Of a DNA stretch of 64,000 nucleotides, positions 37,240 through 46,758 are shown piece by piece (the first letter of the stretch is position 1; every line of letters starts with the position of its first letter). Source of the DNA: Phycisphaerae bacterium (GTDB lineage: Bacteria; Planctomycetota; Phycisphaerae; UBA1845; UTPLA1); contig DATEMU010000003.1 in NCBI GenBank assembly GCA_035275405.1, positions 868,001-932,000 of the forward strand, in the 5' to 3' direction. The notes beneath the pieces were generated by a model. The model made no database searches and had not been told where the DNA came from. It saw nothing but the letters and a program-made list of their open reading frames with translations. Both the position numbers and the translations under genes were made by a program.

Positions 37240-37270
37240 GATCATTCCTTTCCTAAAAATTCTCACTCAA

Positions 37271-40200
37271 CTATGATGCCGCACCTGCGGCAACGCTGTC
37301 TTCAGTGACGGAATGCAATCGGCGCCATTTGCGGCACTGATACCAGTTGAAGATCACCGGCAGCAGCAGGTCGATGACTTCATCGGCGACTAGCAAACCA
37401 CCGAGCACGGGCGCGGCCATCGGCCGCATTACCTCCGCGCCTACGCCCGTGGCCCACAGCATGGGCACCAAGCCGATGATCGTCGTGCCCTCGGTCATGA
37501 GCTTCGGCCGCAGGCGATGCACCGCGCCGGCGACAACGGCCTCGGTTACTTCGCGGATTGAGCTGATCTTGGCCAGTCCGCCACGGGTATTGATCGCGTC
37601 GTGGAGATAAATCAACATCACAATCCCAGTCTCCGTCGCCATGCCGAAGCAGGCGATGTAACCAACCCAGACGGCCACACTGAAATTGAATCCAAACAAG
37701 CTTTGGAAGATCACGCCACCGGCCAGCGCGCCCGGAACGGCCAACATGATCAACAGCGAATCACGAATGTCATTGAACGTCACATACAGAATGACAAAGA
37801 TGAGCAGCACGACCAACGGGAAGAGGACTTGAAGCGTCTTTCGGGCGCGAACCTGGTGCTCGAATTGGCCGCTCCATTCGATGAAAAAGCCTGGGGGGAG
37901 CTTGACCCGTTCGGCGACCGCCTGCTGCGCCTCCTCGACGAAGCCGACGATGTCGCGGTCACGGACATTGAGTTGGACGTAGGACCGCAGCATGCCGTTT
38001 TCGCTCTTGATGACGCTCGGCCCCTCGACGACCTTGATGTCGGTGACTTCCGAGATGGGAATCTGATACGCCTGCCCGCCGCCCATGCCGCTGGCGGCCG
38101 CCGACCCGATGGATGCCAGCGACATCCCGGCGCCAGCGCCCATAGCGACACTATCCGTCTCGGCCGGCGACGCGCCACGGCGGCCAGTCACCAGGATGCG
38201 CCGCAGGGCCTCCTCGGTCTGCCAATAGTCGCGTGCGTAGCGGACACGTACCGGAAAGCGCCTTCGTCCCTCGACCGTGGTCATAATGCTCTTCCCGCCC
38301 ATAGCCACTTCAATCGCTTCCTGGATGTCCCCGACATTCACGCCATAGCGCGAGGCCTTCTCTCGGTCGATGTCGATTTGCAGATAGCTCCGCCCCACGA
38401 TCTGATCGGGGAACACATCAACAGCGCCGCGGATCCCCCGCAAAACGCCCGCCACTTGATTGGCGATACTCTGAATGCCCGGTTCCTTGACAACCGTCTT
38501 CTTTACGCCTTCCTGCCCCACCTCCTCGGTGAGGTCCTCCTGTCGTGGGCCGAATACCTTGACACCGATCATGGTACGCACGCCGGTCGCCAGCATGTCC
38601 ACGCGATTGATGATCGGCTGCGTCCAGATGTTGCCCCAGCCGCCCATCTGGAGTTCGCTGTCCAATTCCTTGACCAGGTCGTTCTTGGTCTTGCGCCAGA
38701 GGAAGACATTGCTGGCGAACTGCGGCTCGCGCTCTTGGCGGATGCGCTGAAGATCCGCCGCGCTCGGCGCTTTGTCCAAGAGATTGCTGGCCTTTGCTTG
38801 TTTGGTGAGGTTCTCAATCAGCGACCAGACCATCGCCCCCCGGGCCAGGTCCTCGAGTTCCCAGTTGACCACCTTGACGCGGGCGACCCACTCATCATGG
38901 AGGCGTTGCTCAAAGGCATTGAAGAGTTCGCTGAATACGGTGCTTTTCTCCTCGCCGACCGCGGTCATTACGACATCTCTCAAGTCGTGCCAAAGCGACG
39001 GCGCGGGCAATAAAAGCTCCGGCTTCTGCTCCACCACGCCCATCGACGCCAGTCGGCCGGTCGCCTCCGTCGCCAACTTCGTCATCTCCTCGCGCCGTGG
39101 AACCTCAACCAGCAGCAGGCCGTGTGCTGAGGTCAGCGATTCGGCCAATTCGTCGAGTTGCGCCGCCGAGGGCTCTGCGAGAAGCTCACCCTTGCGCCGG
39201 AAGAGCGCGAGCAGGTCGTCTAGTGTCGCCCGGACAAGCTTCTTCGCCAGAACCGGCGCGTACTCTACCTGTCGACGATGCGCCAGTTCCCGCATGTTCC
39301 GGTCGAACTCGGTCATCGCGTCCATCGTGGCCGTGGAGGCGAGATTGCCCAGTTCGTCCGGCTTGGCTGCCGCGGAAATAAACCCTTCCGCCTGCAAAGC
39401 CGCCACTACGGCCCCGCCCTCCTCTTCGGCATCCTCGAAGCGCACCTTCCGCTTGGGCCACCACTCCTTCGGCCGCATCGTGACGATGGTCTCAATCATG
39501 TCGATTCCGGATGGATCCGTGGGAGTGTCGGCCCGGCCCGCCTTGCCCACGACCTGGTCGATCTCCGGAAAACTCAGCATGATCTGGTCCCGCATCCGCA
39601 GGTCCTCGGCGGCCTGTGTAATGTTCACCCGCGGCACCGTCACAGGCATATCCAGGACGCTGCCTTCATCCAATGGCGGCATGAACTCGCGGCCCAGCTT
39701 GGGGAAGCGCCACGCCCAGGTGGCGGTGGCCAGCAGCAGGACGAGCGCCAGCGCCATGCTGGACCACCGCCGGAAGAACACACACCCGAAGAAGAGCGCC
39801 AATATCGTGATGCCGATGAAGAGCGAGCGGCTGCCGATGAATCCGGCGGCCAGGACATAAAGGAAGCCGACAAACCAGATGCCCGCACCGGGAACCCGCA
39901 TCAACCAGGTCAACACCGGCTTATAGATGTTGATGAAGCTGCGGACAATCCAGTTCTGCTGTTCGGAGCGCAAGCGCCCTCTTATCAGGATCGGGATCAT
40001 GGCGGGCACGAAGGTGATCGCCAGACAGGCGACCCCGACCATGGCGAAGGTCTTCGTGAACGCCAGCGGGTGAAACATCTTCCCCTCCGTGCCGCTGAGC
40101 GCGAAGACGGGGATGAAGGAGACCAGCATGATCATTACTGAAAAGAAGATGGGCTTGCCGACCAGGCGGCAGGATTTCACCACGATCTCCGTCGTGTCGC

Positions 40201-41470
40201 CGGTGATGCGGCCCGCGCCCCGTTCCCCGGTCAGGCCGTGGATAGCGTTTTCAACCATCACGATGGAGGCATCCACGAGAACGCCGATGCTGATGGCGAT
40301 CCCCGAGAGGGACATAATGTTGCTGGAGACTCCGAGGTAATACATCAGGATGAACGACACGAGCGCGGCGATGGGTAAAGTAACGCAACAAAGCAGCGCG
40401 CTGCGAACGTGGCCAAGGATGAGGATGACAACGATACTGGCGACCAGGATCTCCTCTTTCAACGTACCGATAAGCGTGTGAATGGCGCCCTCGATCAGCC
40501 GTGTGCGGTCATAGAACGGCACGATCCGCACGCCGGGCGGCAGCCCCGGCTGTAATTGCTCGATGCGCTGCTTGATGGCCTGCGTCACGGTCAATGGGTT
40601 TTCGCCGTAGCGCATCATCACGACGCCGCCGACGGCCTCCTGATTGTTCTTCTCCAACATACTGCGGCGGTATTCAGGGCCGAGTTGCACCGCGGCCAGA
40701 CTGCGTACGTAGATCGGCACGCCGTCGCGCTCGGCGACGACGACGTTTTCGAGATCCTTCACGCCGCGCAGCCAGCCGACGCCGCGAATCAGGTACTCGG
40801 CGCTATTCTCGAAGTAGACCTTGCCGCCGACGGCGATGTTGCTGCGCGCCACGGCGCTAAACACGGAACCGAGCGCGAGGTCATACGCTCGAAGCTTTTC
40901 TGGATCGACGTCGATCTGATACTCGCGGACGAATCCGCCGACGCTGGAGACCTGAGCCACGCCGGACACGTAGAGTTGGTAGCGAACGTACCAATCTTGG
41001 ATCGCCCGCAATTCGTCCACGCTGTAGCCATCGCCCTCCACCGTGTACCAGAAGATCTGTCCGAGCGCGGTTGAATCCGGCGCCAGATACGGAACAACGC
41101 CGGCCGGAAGGAACGTGCCGGCGATATTGAGCCGCTCGAGAACGCGCGTGCGGGCGAAATAGAAATCAGTCTTTTCGTCAAAGATGATGTTGATCATCGA
41201 GAAGTTGAACTCGCTCGATGACCGCACTGCCTTGATACCGGCCAGGCCCTGGAGGTTTACGGAAAGCGGATACGTAATTTGATCGTCTATTTCCTGCGGC
41301 GATCGGCCCATCCAGTCCGTGAAGACGATGACCTGGTTCTCCGACAGATCCGGGATCGCGTCGATCGGCGTCTTTATGACGCAATAGACGCCCCAGACGG
41401 CCACGGCAGCGGTCAGCAGGATGACGATGAATCGGTTGCGAACGCAGTATTCGATGATCCGGGGCACCAT
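37271..41470 (-). CDS. cusA: CusA-family Cu(I)/Ag(I) RND pump with large insertion
   Basis: 1399 aa against about 1050 usual. TM4 motif SGIAISIGVLVDASIVMVENA is the CusA type. The three Met of the Cu/Ag site are all present: SVLDMPVT, GIDMIETI and NRVDMLATG (equivalents of CusA M573, M623, M672). Two differences from the family are visible. There is an extra hydrophobic segment (about 545-600) before KLGREFMPPLDEG, and about 230-250 inserted residues (about 680-935) between RPKEWW and NIWTQPIINRVD, mostly helical and charged (QLDELAESLTSAHG, FEQRLHDEW). The insertion is in the periplasmic porter region. It follows the CusB gene by 30 nt and pumps Cu/Ag out of the periplasm. Confidence 0.93.
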   Translation of the reverse strand: MVPRIIEYCVRNRFIVILLTAAVAVWGVYCVIKTPIDAIPDLSENQVIVFTDWMGRSPQEIDDQITYPLSVNLQGLAGIKAVRSSSEFNFSMINIIFDEKTDFYFARTRVLERLNIAGTFLPAGVVPYLAPDSTALGQIFWYTVEGDGYSVDELRAIQDWYVRYQLYVSGVAQVSSVGGFVREYQIDVDPEKLRAYDLALGSVFSAVARSNIAVGGKVYFENSAEYLIRGVGWLRGVKDLENVVVAERDGVPIYVRSLAAVQLGPEYRRSMLEKNNQEAVGGVVMMRYGENPLTVTQAIKQRIEQLQPGLPPGVRIVPFYDRTRLIEGAIHTLIGTLKEEILVASIVVILILGHVRSALLCCVTLPIAALVSFILMYYLGVSSNIMSLSGIAISIGVLVDASIVMVENAIHGLTGERGAGRITGDTTEIVVKSCRLVGKPIFFSVMIMLVSFIPVFALSGTEGKMFHPLAFTKTFAMVGVACLAITFVPAMIPILIRGRLRSEQQNWIVRSFINIYKPVLTWLMRVPGAGIWFVGFLYVLAAGFIGSRSLFIGITILALFFGCVFFRRWSSMALALVLLLATATWAWRFPKLGREFMPPLDEGSVLDMPVTVPRVNITQAAEDLRMRDQIMLSFPEIDQVVGKAGRADTPTDPSGIDMIETIVTMRPKEWWPKRKVRFEDAEEEGGAVVAALQAEGFISAAAKPDELGNLASTATMDAMTEFDRNMRELAHRRQVEYAPVLAKKLVRATLDDLLALFRRKGELLAEPSAAQLDELAESLTSAHGLLLVEVPRREEMTKLATEATGRLASMGVVEQKPELLLPAPSLWHDLRDVVMTAVGEEKSTVFSELFNAFEQRLHDEWVARVKVVNWELEDLARGAMVWSLIENLTKQAKASNLLDKAPSAADLQRIRQEREPQFASNVFLWRKTKNDLVKELDSELQMGGWGNIWTQPIINRVDMLATGVRTMIGVKVFGPRQEDLTEEVGQEGVKKTVVKEPGIQSIANQVAGVLRGIRGAVDVFPDQIVGRSYLQIDIDREKASRYGVNVGDIQEAIEVAMGGKSIMTTVEGRRRFPVRVRYARDYWQTEEALRRILVTGRRGASPAETDSVAMGAGAGMSLASIGSAAASGMGGGQAYQIPISEVTDIKVVEGPSVIKSENGMLRSYVQLNVRDRDIVGFVEEAQQAVAERVKLPPGFFIEWSGQFEHQVRARKTLQVLFPLVVLLIFVILYVTFNDIRDSLLIMLAVPGALAGGVIFQSLFGFNFSVAVWVGYIACFGMATETGIVMLIYLHDAINTRGGLAKISSIREVTEAVVAGAVHRLRPKLMTEGTTIIGLVPMLWATGVGAEVMRPMAAPVLGGLLVADEVIDLLLPVIFNWYQCRKWRRLHSVTEDSVAAGAAS

Positions 41471-41500
41471 GATGCGGCTCCTGCCAGACTACTTCATCCG

Positions 41501-43468
41501 CTATCCACCGTGCTGATGTTGCTTCTGCTCTCCGCCGGATGAGCCGCCGCTGGCGCCGAAGTACTGCACGCCGGCAGCCGGATTAAGACGGTTCTCGGCA
41601 TCGACGATGAACGCGCCCGCCGTGGCCACGCGCTCCCCAGCCTTCAGCCCCGACTCCACGGGGAAGAAATCGCCGGCCTTCGGGCCTAGCCGTACTTCGA
41701 GCATGTCGTAGGTTCCCGGCGCGCTCTCGCGATACACCACCGTGCGCGTGCCCGTGTTGATGACGGCGGTCGCCGGAACTGCCAGGACCTTTTCGACTCG
41801 CACGAACTTCATGGGGAACTTGTCAATCGGACATTCGCGCGGCTCCTCGAAGAGTCGGTCCGGGTAGATCGGACAGAAATACCCCTCTGCGAACTCGCCG
41901 CTCTGATGGCCGGCCCCGCGCCGAATCCTGCCGGTGACCTGCCCGCACCGTGGCATCTCTGATCCGTAATAAGGGTTGGCGACTTCCTCCGATGTTTGCA
42001 GCCAATCGGCGTCCACCATCGGGCAATGAACCGTGAAGAGCGTCACATCGACCGGCGGGCGAGCGCGCAGAAGTTCGATGGTCTTCGCGCTAAGCGTCTT
42101 GAGAATGCCGCGCTGGCCCTTCAAGTCCGCGCCGGTCATCTTCTTGCCCAGTGCGGCGATCTCCGAAGCCAGCGATTTGACCGGCTCCTCGGCGTGCTCC
42201 GTGAGGGCCTTCGCTTCGTGGCCCACGTGCGCGATGGCGCCTGAGTCGGACTTGTCCTTCGCCAACAACTCCACGAGTGCCGCATAAGCGCGGGCCACGC
42301 CGTCGGTGGAAGGGCCGCTCGCTCGGGCCGGCGCCGATGTCGTAGCCTCGACTACGCGGCCGACCGGCAGACGGATGCTCGCGTTCGCGTACATGCCCGG
42401 CTTGAGTTTGAAATCCGGATTGCTGATCTCAACGCGAGCAGCCAGCGTCCGCGTTGCCGGATCGACCGTATACGAAATGAACGTAATCGTCCCGGCGAAG
42501 ATCTCGTTGGGGTATGCAACACTGGTGACTTCGACTGCTGTGCCTACCTGCACGCCGCTGATCTGGTCCTCGAAGACCTTCGCCTGCATCCACACATTGC
42601 TCAGATCGGCAATTGTGAGAACGTCCGTTCCCTCGTCGACGTATCCCCCTTCCAGCACTTTTTTCTCGGTGACGATCCCCTCGATCGGCGAATAGATTGT
42701 CAGGTGCGTGTCCGCCTTGCCGCGCCGGATGATCTCCTCGACCTGAGCCTCAGTGATGCCCCAAAGGACGAGTTTTCGCCGGGCCGCTTCCAGAACCGAC
42801 GCGCCGACCGCCGTGTCAAATTGGCTTCCGGCGCGGTCCTCCCTCATCTGGCGCATGGCCACGAGCAGTTCGTCCTGTGCGACGAGCAGATCGGGGCTGT
42901 AAATCCAAACCAACGGGTCGCCCTTGTTCACCTTTTGGCCGACATAGTTGACGATCAGCCTGTCGAGACGCCCCTTAATCCTCGACGCAATGAACGCTCG
43001 GCGAGTCTCATCATATTCGACGATTCCAACGGTCCTGATCTCTCGACTCAGCAGCCGCCGCTCGACCGCCGACGTGGCAATGCGGCCCATCTGGACCTTC
43101 TGCGGACTCATCTGGACCTGCGCCAGCACGCCTTCAGCCAGTTCCTTGCGTCCTGTCTTGGCGCGTTTCGCCAGCGGCATCCCGCAGATCGGACAGTTGC
43201 CAGGCTCGCCGCGGACGATGTTGGGATGCATCGGACAGTAGTATTCGATCTCCTGAGCCTGCACCGTCTCAGGCATTTCGGCCGGTCGGCGCCATCGGTC
43301 GTAATAGTTCTGGAGCCGCTCCCAGTTGGCCGCGACCAAACCGACCAGCACCATCAGGAAGATGAAGCGCAGCCGCACGTTCATAATTCGAACGAACGCC
43401 CAGACCCGCCCCATGACCGACGGATGCGAGGAACTCAGGAGTCCCGACGAAGGTCGTTCTTCTGACAT
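41501..43468 (-). CDS. cusB: CusB-type adaptor with two HMBD-like modules
   Basis: 655 aa. An N-terminal TM anchor (about 35-50) is followed by a first HMBD, EYYCPMHPNIVRGEPGNCPI-CGMPLAKR (about 75-103), then a CusB-type adaptor core (barrel-sandwich RLDRLIVNYVGQKVNKGDPL, hairpin, GIVTEKKVLEGGYVDEGTDV). A Lys/Glu insert in the C-terminal region leads to a second, degenerate HMBD near residues 548-575 (FCPIYPDRL...CPIDKFPMKF), after which the membrane-proximal domain resumes and ends with a His/Gln tail. Metal would pass from HMBDs to CusA. The 14-bp inverted repeats at 43540-43632 lie upstream. Confidence 0.92.
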   Translation of the reverse strand: MSEERPSSGLLSSSHPSVMGRVWAFVRIMNVRLRFIFLMVLVGLVAANWERLQNYYDRWRRPAEMPETVQAQEIEYYCPMHPNIVRGEPGNCPICGMPLAKRAKTGRKELAEGVLAQVQMSPQKVQMGRIATSAVERRLLSREIRTVGIVEYDETRRAFIASRIKGRLDRLIVNYVGQKVNKGDPLVWIYSPDLLVAQDELLVAMRQMREDRAGSQFDTAVGASVLEAARRKLVLWGITEAQVEEIIRRGKADTHLTIYSPIEGIVTEKKVLEGGYVDEGTDVLTIADLSNVWMQAKVFEDQISGVQVGTAVEVTSVAYPNEIFAGTITFISYTVDPATRTLAARVEISNPDFKLKPGMYANASIRLPVGRVVEATTSAPARASGPSTDGVARAYAALVELLAKDKSDSGAIAHVGHEAKALTEHAEEPVKSLASEIAALGKKMTGADLKGQRGILKTLSAKTIELLRARPPVDVTLFTVHCPMVDADWLQTSEEVANPYYGSEMPRCGQVTGRIRRGAGHQSGEFAEGYFCPIYPDRLFEEPRECPIDKFPMKFVRVEKVLAVPATAVINTGTRTVVYRESAPGTYDMLEVRLGPKAGDFFPVESGLKAGERVATAGAFIVDAENRLNPAAGVQYFGASGGSSGGEQKQHQHGG

Positions 43469-43539
43469 CGTTTCAACCTTTCGTTACCGCGGCCAGGCGC
43501 AGGATATCTAACGTTGACCGCCGACGGGCGCGCCCCTGT

Positions 43540-43632
43540 TGAAACGACTCGGTGAACTCAGGAGCGGCCCGCGGCGGATTTCGCATTGCCGCGAAAACAA
43601 GTTGTAACGTAAGAGAAGACCGAGTCGTTTCA
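43540..43632. repeat. 14-bp perfect inverted repeats flanking 65 bp
   Basis: TGAAACGACTCGGT at 43540-43553 and its exact reverse complement ACCGAGTCGTTTCA at 43619-43632. The element lies in the 222-bp gap upstream of cusB. Options are a pair of operator half-sites, a cruciform, or a 93-bp MITE-like insertion; no clear target-site duplication is seen. Confidence 0.7.
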
Positions 43633-43690
43633 GTATTCAGAGCAAAAGAACGTGGACGCCTGGCCAGTCATTGGGCGCCCAATATAGCCA

Positions 43691-44335
43691 TCACGGTGCC
43701 TTTTTCGTCAGGTCCAGACGGAAACCTTGCTCTTCCAGCTTGGGTGCAAACTGACGCGGGTCCTTGTGAAACTTGTCCGGGCAATCCTTTGAGCAAAAGA
43801 AGACGGTTTCACCGGCCGGAGCTGTAGCCGAGATCTGTGGGGCGATGGGCTTGCCGGTGACAGGACAGTTGTTCTGATACGTATAACTGTTGGCGAGGTT
43901 TGCCGCGTACTTGGCTGGGTCCTTTTCATATTTGCCGCGGCAGTTCTGGCAGCAGAAATACACCTTGCTTCCCTTATCCTCAATGAAAATGGTGCTCTTG
44001 ACCGCCTCCCCGCTAAAAGGACAAATAATCTGAGTCCGGGGAAACTGGGCTAAGGCCTTGCGCTGGTCCGTCACCTTGTCAACGAATTTCTTGGGCTCCG
44101 CGTTGAACTTCTTGATGCAGTTTGGGCAACAGAAGAAAACTGGCCCGTTTTCCGAACTGGTTTGCACGGCGAAGCTGATTGGCTGCCCGCCGACCGGACA
44201 GTCGGGAAGGGGTCGCCCCGCCACCGTTATCGCCTTCGGCTTCGGGTTGGCCTGAGATTGCGCGAGAGCAACGATCAAGCTAATGCCAATGATGGGTACT
44301 CCGACGAGTACGATTGTGGTTCCGAGTCGTTTCAT
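43691..44335 (-). CDS. secreted protein with three YHS/TRASH-like repeats
   Basis: 214 aa from ATG 44335: signal peptide (about 1-27), then three homologous modules of about 50 residues. Each begins CPxxGxP and ends with an aromatic-Cys run and a K-x-x-x-x-P-x-x-(F/Y) tail: Cys46...FFCCPNC (69,70,73); Cys105...YFCCQNC (128,129,132); Cys157...FFCSKDC (181,185). YHS/TRASH modules bind metals through Cys. Three in one short secreted protein suggest a periplasmic metal buffer or chaperone for the CusBA system just downstream. Confidence 0.82.
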   Translation of the reverse strand: MKRLGTTIVLVGVPIIGISLIVALAQSQANPKPKAITVAGRPLPDCPVGGQPISFAVQTSSENGPVFFCCPNCIKKFNAEPKKFVDKVTDQRKALAQFPRTQIICPFSGEAVKSTIFIEDKGSKVYFCCQNCRGKYEKDPAKYAANLANSYTYQNNCPVTGKPIAPQISATAPAGETVFFCSKDCPDKFHKDPRQFAPKLEEQGFRLDLTKKAP

Positions 44336-44744
44336 GATCGATTCACCCTTTCGTTTCTTGAACGCCTCATGCCGACGCCCGTTGACTCGCCTCTTCATGC
44401 CTGCAACTCACGCGGGCGATGACCGCCGGGACCGCCCCGGCTTTTTCGCGAGGAACGGGCGGCGGCATTAACGTTCATCCGATGGTTTGATGCACGGACC
44501 GGCTAAAATCTTCCCGCAGCTTGCCGAAGAGCATCAAAAGACCCGATTCAAGGAAAAGAGCAGCTAGCCCTCCTGGATCGTTGGCCTTGACGCGTAAGGA
44601 GGGTCACAGCCGGTTAGATCCTCCGGCCGGGCTTGCATCGGTCACAAGGAAGGCCCTCTGTAGCACATCGCGCGCACCTGACCCTTAGGCTGCCGCGCCT
44701 TACGCCAGCCGCACACACAACCCAAACCAAAAACGCGCCACGTC
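44336..44744. other. intergenic region without a gene
   Basis: Contains the leader of the triple-YHS gene and G+C-rich sequence with several short inverted repeats near 44595-44640. No convincing ORF, RNA or promoter was found. Confidence 0.3.
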
Positions 44745-45671
44745 TTAGGGCTTAGACCCATGCACATGATCCGCCTGAGCCTTGGCGGCGGAACCATCGG
44801 TTAAACCCGCGGGAGCCGATGTCGCCGAAATCGTCGGCACATTGGATCCTATTGGCGCCTTTTGGCCGCACCAAGCACCACGCGCTTCTGAAAGCACCCG
44901 CAAGGTAGGTGACTGCTGGGGACGCGCAGTCCCAGGCTCGGTAAGAGACATCGGCTTTGAAAGTCGAGGGGGCAATCTATAGGCGCTCCTCAGAATAGTC
45001 TCCCGAAGTACCGAGTCCCAATCCGTGTTCTCAATTCCCGAGAATGAGCTAAGGCCATCAGCGCCATCGCCTTTAGAAGCTTCATTCTCGAGAGCGCGAC
45101 TACGCCAATCAGCAAGGGAGTCATGGCCGTAGTGCTGGTTAAGAGAAAGCGGTTGGCGGGTAAAATAACTATTTATGTTCCGTCCGGCCATTTGCTGTCC
45201 ATAGCCATCCATCAGATTGGAAGAAGACATCCCGCCATTGATTGGACTTGACCAGCGCGTCGATTGTGCCCAACCCATAGAGCGCGTGAGGCTTGACGCG
45301 AATGCGCGATTGTCGACGAAATTGCTTAATCCCGTCGCGGTGGCGGGATGAAATCCGTGGCTATTACCCGGGGAGCCGGACAACCGCGGAGTTCCATAAA
45401 ACGATTTGTGGGCATCGCCAAGATGATTACCGCCCCAGGTGCGTCCGTTGCCGATCGTGCGACCTGCGGCGTGTCCCCCAATAGTATGGCCCCCACCGAC
45501 ATGAGTCGCCGACAAACCACTACCGTGACCACTCCCATGACCGCCCCCATGACCGCCGCAAGAGCCGCCACCCCCACCGCATTGAGCTTGCAATGCGCCA
45601 GGGAAAACTAACAAGGCCAGTCCGAAACAAGCCGCTACCCGTACATTGACTACCATCCAGTCGATTGACAT
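44745..45671 (-). CDS. secreted Gly/His/Ser-rich protein
   Basis: 308 aa from ATG 45671 (RBS GAGG), signal peptide ending GALQAQ. The first 80 mature residues are CGGGGGSCGGHGGGHGSGHG-type sequence, dense in Gly and His. The rest is Ser/Gly/Asn-rich with no fold I recognise; the last residues are again His-bearing (DHVHGSKP). Metal binding by the His-rich head is plausible. Confidence 0.7.
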   Translation of the reverse strand: MSIDWMVVNVRVAACFGLALLVFPGALQAQCGGGGGSCGGHGGGHGSGHGSGLSATHVGGGHTIGGHAAGRTIGNGRTWGGNHLGDAHKSFYGTPRLSGSPGNSHGFHPATATGLSNFVDNRAFASSLTRSMGWAQSTRWSSPINGGMSSSNLMDGYGQQMAGRNINSYFTRQPLSLNQHYGHDSLADWRSRALENEASKGDGADGLSSFSGIENTDWDSVLRETILRSAYRLPPRLSKPMSLTEPGTARPQQSPTLRVLSEARGAWCGQKAPIGSNVPTISATSAPAGLTDGSAAKAQADHVHGSKP

Positions 45672-45825
45672 ATTGCACCTCACTCTAACTACCGATCGAT
45701 AAGGGCCAGCCGCGCTACTCGAGACCATGCTGAGTGTCCTGGCTCTTTGTGCTGCTCCCTTAACAGACACTTGCCGTCTTGAGGAAAGTTTCTTGCTTCA
45801 GTCATCCAAGCCGACGACGAAATCC

Positions 45826-46143
45826 TCATGTAGCAAGATTCGCCTGCCACCTCCTTAGTGCGCCAGCTACAAGCCGGCCACGCCAACCACCATATTCGTT
45901 GGCCAACGATATCATGTCGCTTCGAATGAACTCATCGCCATTTTTGAAGCACGCAAAAAGCTCTGCGCCAAGGCGTCCCCAGAGCCGCATCCAGGATTTG
46001 AGATTGTCGATGGCAGGAAGCTGACACCCAGCCACATGAAGCAACAAGGGCCAGGCTGAGCGATGGAACCAAGTATATTCGTGCGGTCCCAACGCTTCAA
46101 ATCCGCACGGCTGGAATTCAGTTGGCATTGACGTGCTGTTCAT
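45826..46143 (-). CDS. hypothetical protein
   Basis: 105 aa from ATG 46143 (GGGGAG 5-6 nt upstream), overlapping the upstream stop by 26 nt. Notable are a Trp-rich segment (YTWFHRSAWPLLLHVAGC) and an Arg-rich C-terminus. No family recognised. Confidence 0.5.
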   Translation of the reverse strand: MNSTSMPTEFQPCGFEALGPHEYTWFHRSAWPLLLHVAGCQLPAIDNLKSWMRLWGRLGAELFACFKNGDEFIRSDMISLANEYGGWRGRLVAGALRRWQANLAT

Positions 46144-46393
46144 GGCTGCTCCCCAGCGTTGTGGTGCCATTCGAATATGCGTCCGTTGCCTGAGTGGTTA
46201 CCGGATGGGTTCCGCTGTCGTGCTTCATCAATCCGCTGCCGCACATGGTGCCATGGGTTTTGTGGGACTGCGATACTCGATCCATGAGTCCGCCAACTCC
46301 CATGCACATGCAACCAACTGCCGATACGAGCACCAGCGTCATGATGCCAAGCCACAAAACCCGGAAAACTCTATCTGCCATAAAGGCACTCAC
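46118..46393 (-). CDS. small Cys/Met-rich membrane protein or lipoprotein
   Basis: 91 aa from GTG 46393 (GTGA overlap with the upstream stop; ATG 46381 is the alternative). One hydrophobic segment (about 10-27) ends VSAVGCMCMGVGG, which may be a lipobox. The tail is His/Thr/Ser-rich with MCGSGLMKH. The soft-metal residues suit a Cu-binding envelope peptide. Unknown family. Confidence 0.6.
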   Translation of the reverse strand: MSAFMADRVFRVLWLGIMTLVLVSAVGCMCMGVGGLMDRVSQSHKTHGTMCGSGLMKHDSGTHPVTTQATDAYSNGTTTLGSSHEQHVNAN

Positions 46394-46758
46394 CCCAGCA
46401 GCAGCGTTACCGCCTCGCGCGTCGAGGGCTCCGCGCTACTCACTGATTCGGGCTCCCCATACCGCGCAGAAATGTCGGAGGCAATCTCAGAGCGGGATCG
46501 GCTGTCCGGGTCAAAATCTAACACCGCCATGCACTCACGAAACAAGCGACAGCGCGGGCGCGAACAGCGCGCCACTGCTAGGGAAAAATGAGGTTCATGC
46601 CCCTCGTTGCGCTGCCGCGCGTGAATGACCTGAATGTCGGGCAAGTCGCCGGATTCCGGCGGCTTGCGGACGGCACAATCGCTGGCAGCATGAACGTCGA
46701 GCATGGGGCAAATCCCCTGAGTGGCCGCAAGAGTATTCAGGTCCCAATCGGCTTCCAC
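46390..46758 (-). CDS. hypothetical Cys-containing protein
   Basis: 122 aa beginning with the GTG directly after the DsrE stop (TAG-GTG) and ending in a GTGA overlap with the next gene, so it is embedded in an operon although no separate ribosome-binding site is seen. Cys in GICPMLDVH and SRPRCRLFREC. No domain recognised. Confidence 0.5.
   Translation of the reverse strand: MEADWDLNTLAATQGICPMLDVHAASDCAVRKPPESGDLPDIQVIHARQRNEGHEPHFSLAVARCSRPRCRLFRECMAVLDFDPDSRSRSEIASDISARYGEPESVSSAEPSTREAVTLLLG

Noticed and set aside
37601..39013. 470-aa + strand frame
   Set aside because: Antisense to cusA, in which the Met triad is on the minus strand.
44575..44625. TTGACG then TTAGAT as a MerR-type promoter
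   Set aside because: The spacer is 21 nt, longer than MerR promoters, and no + strand gene follows.
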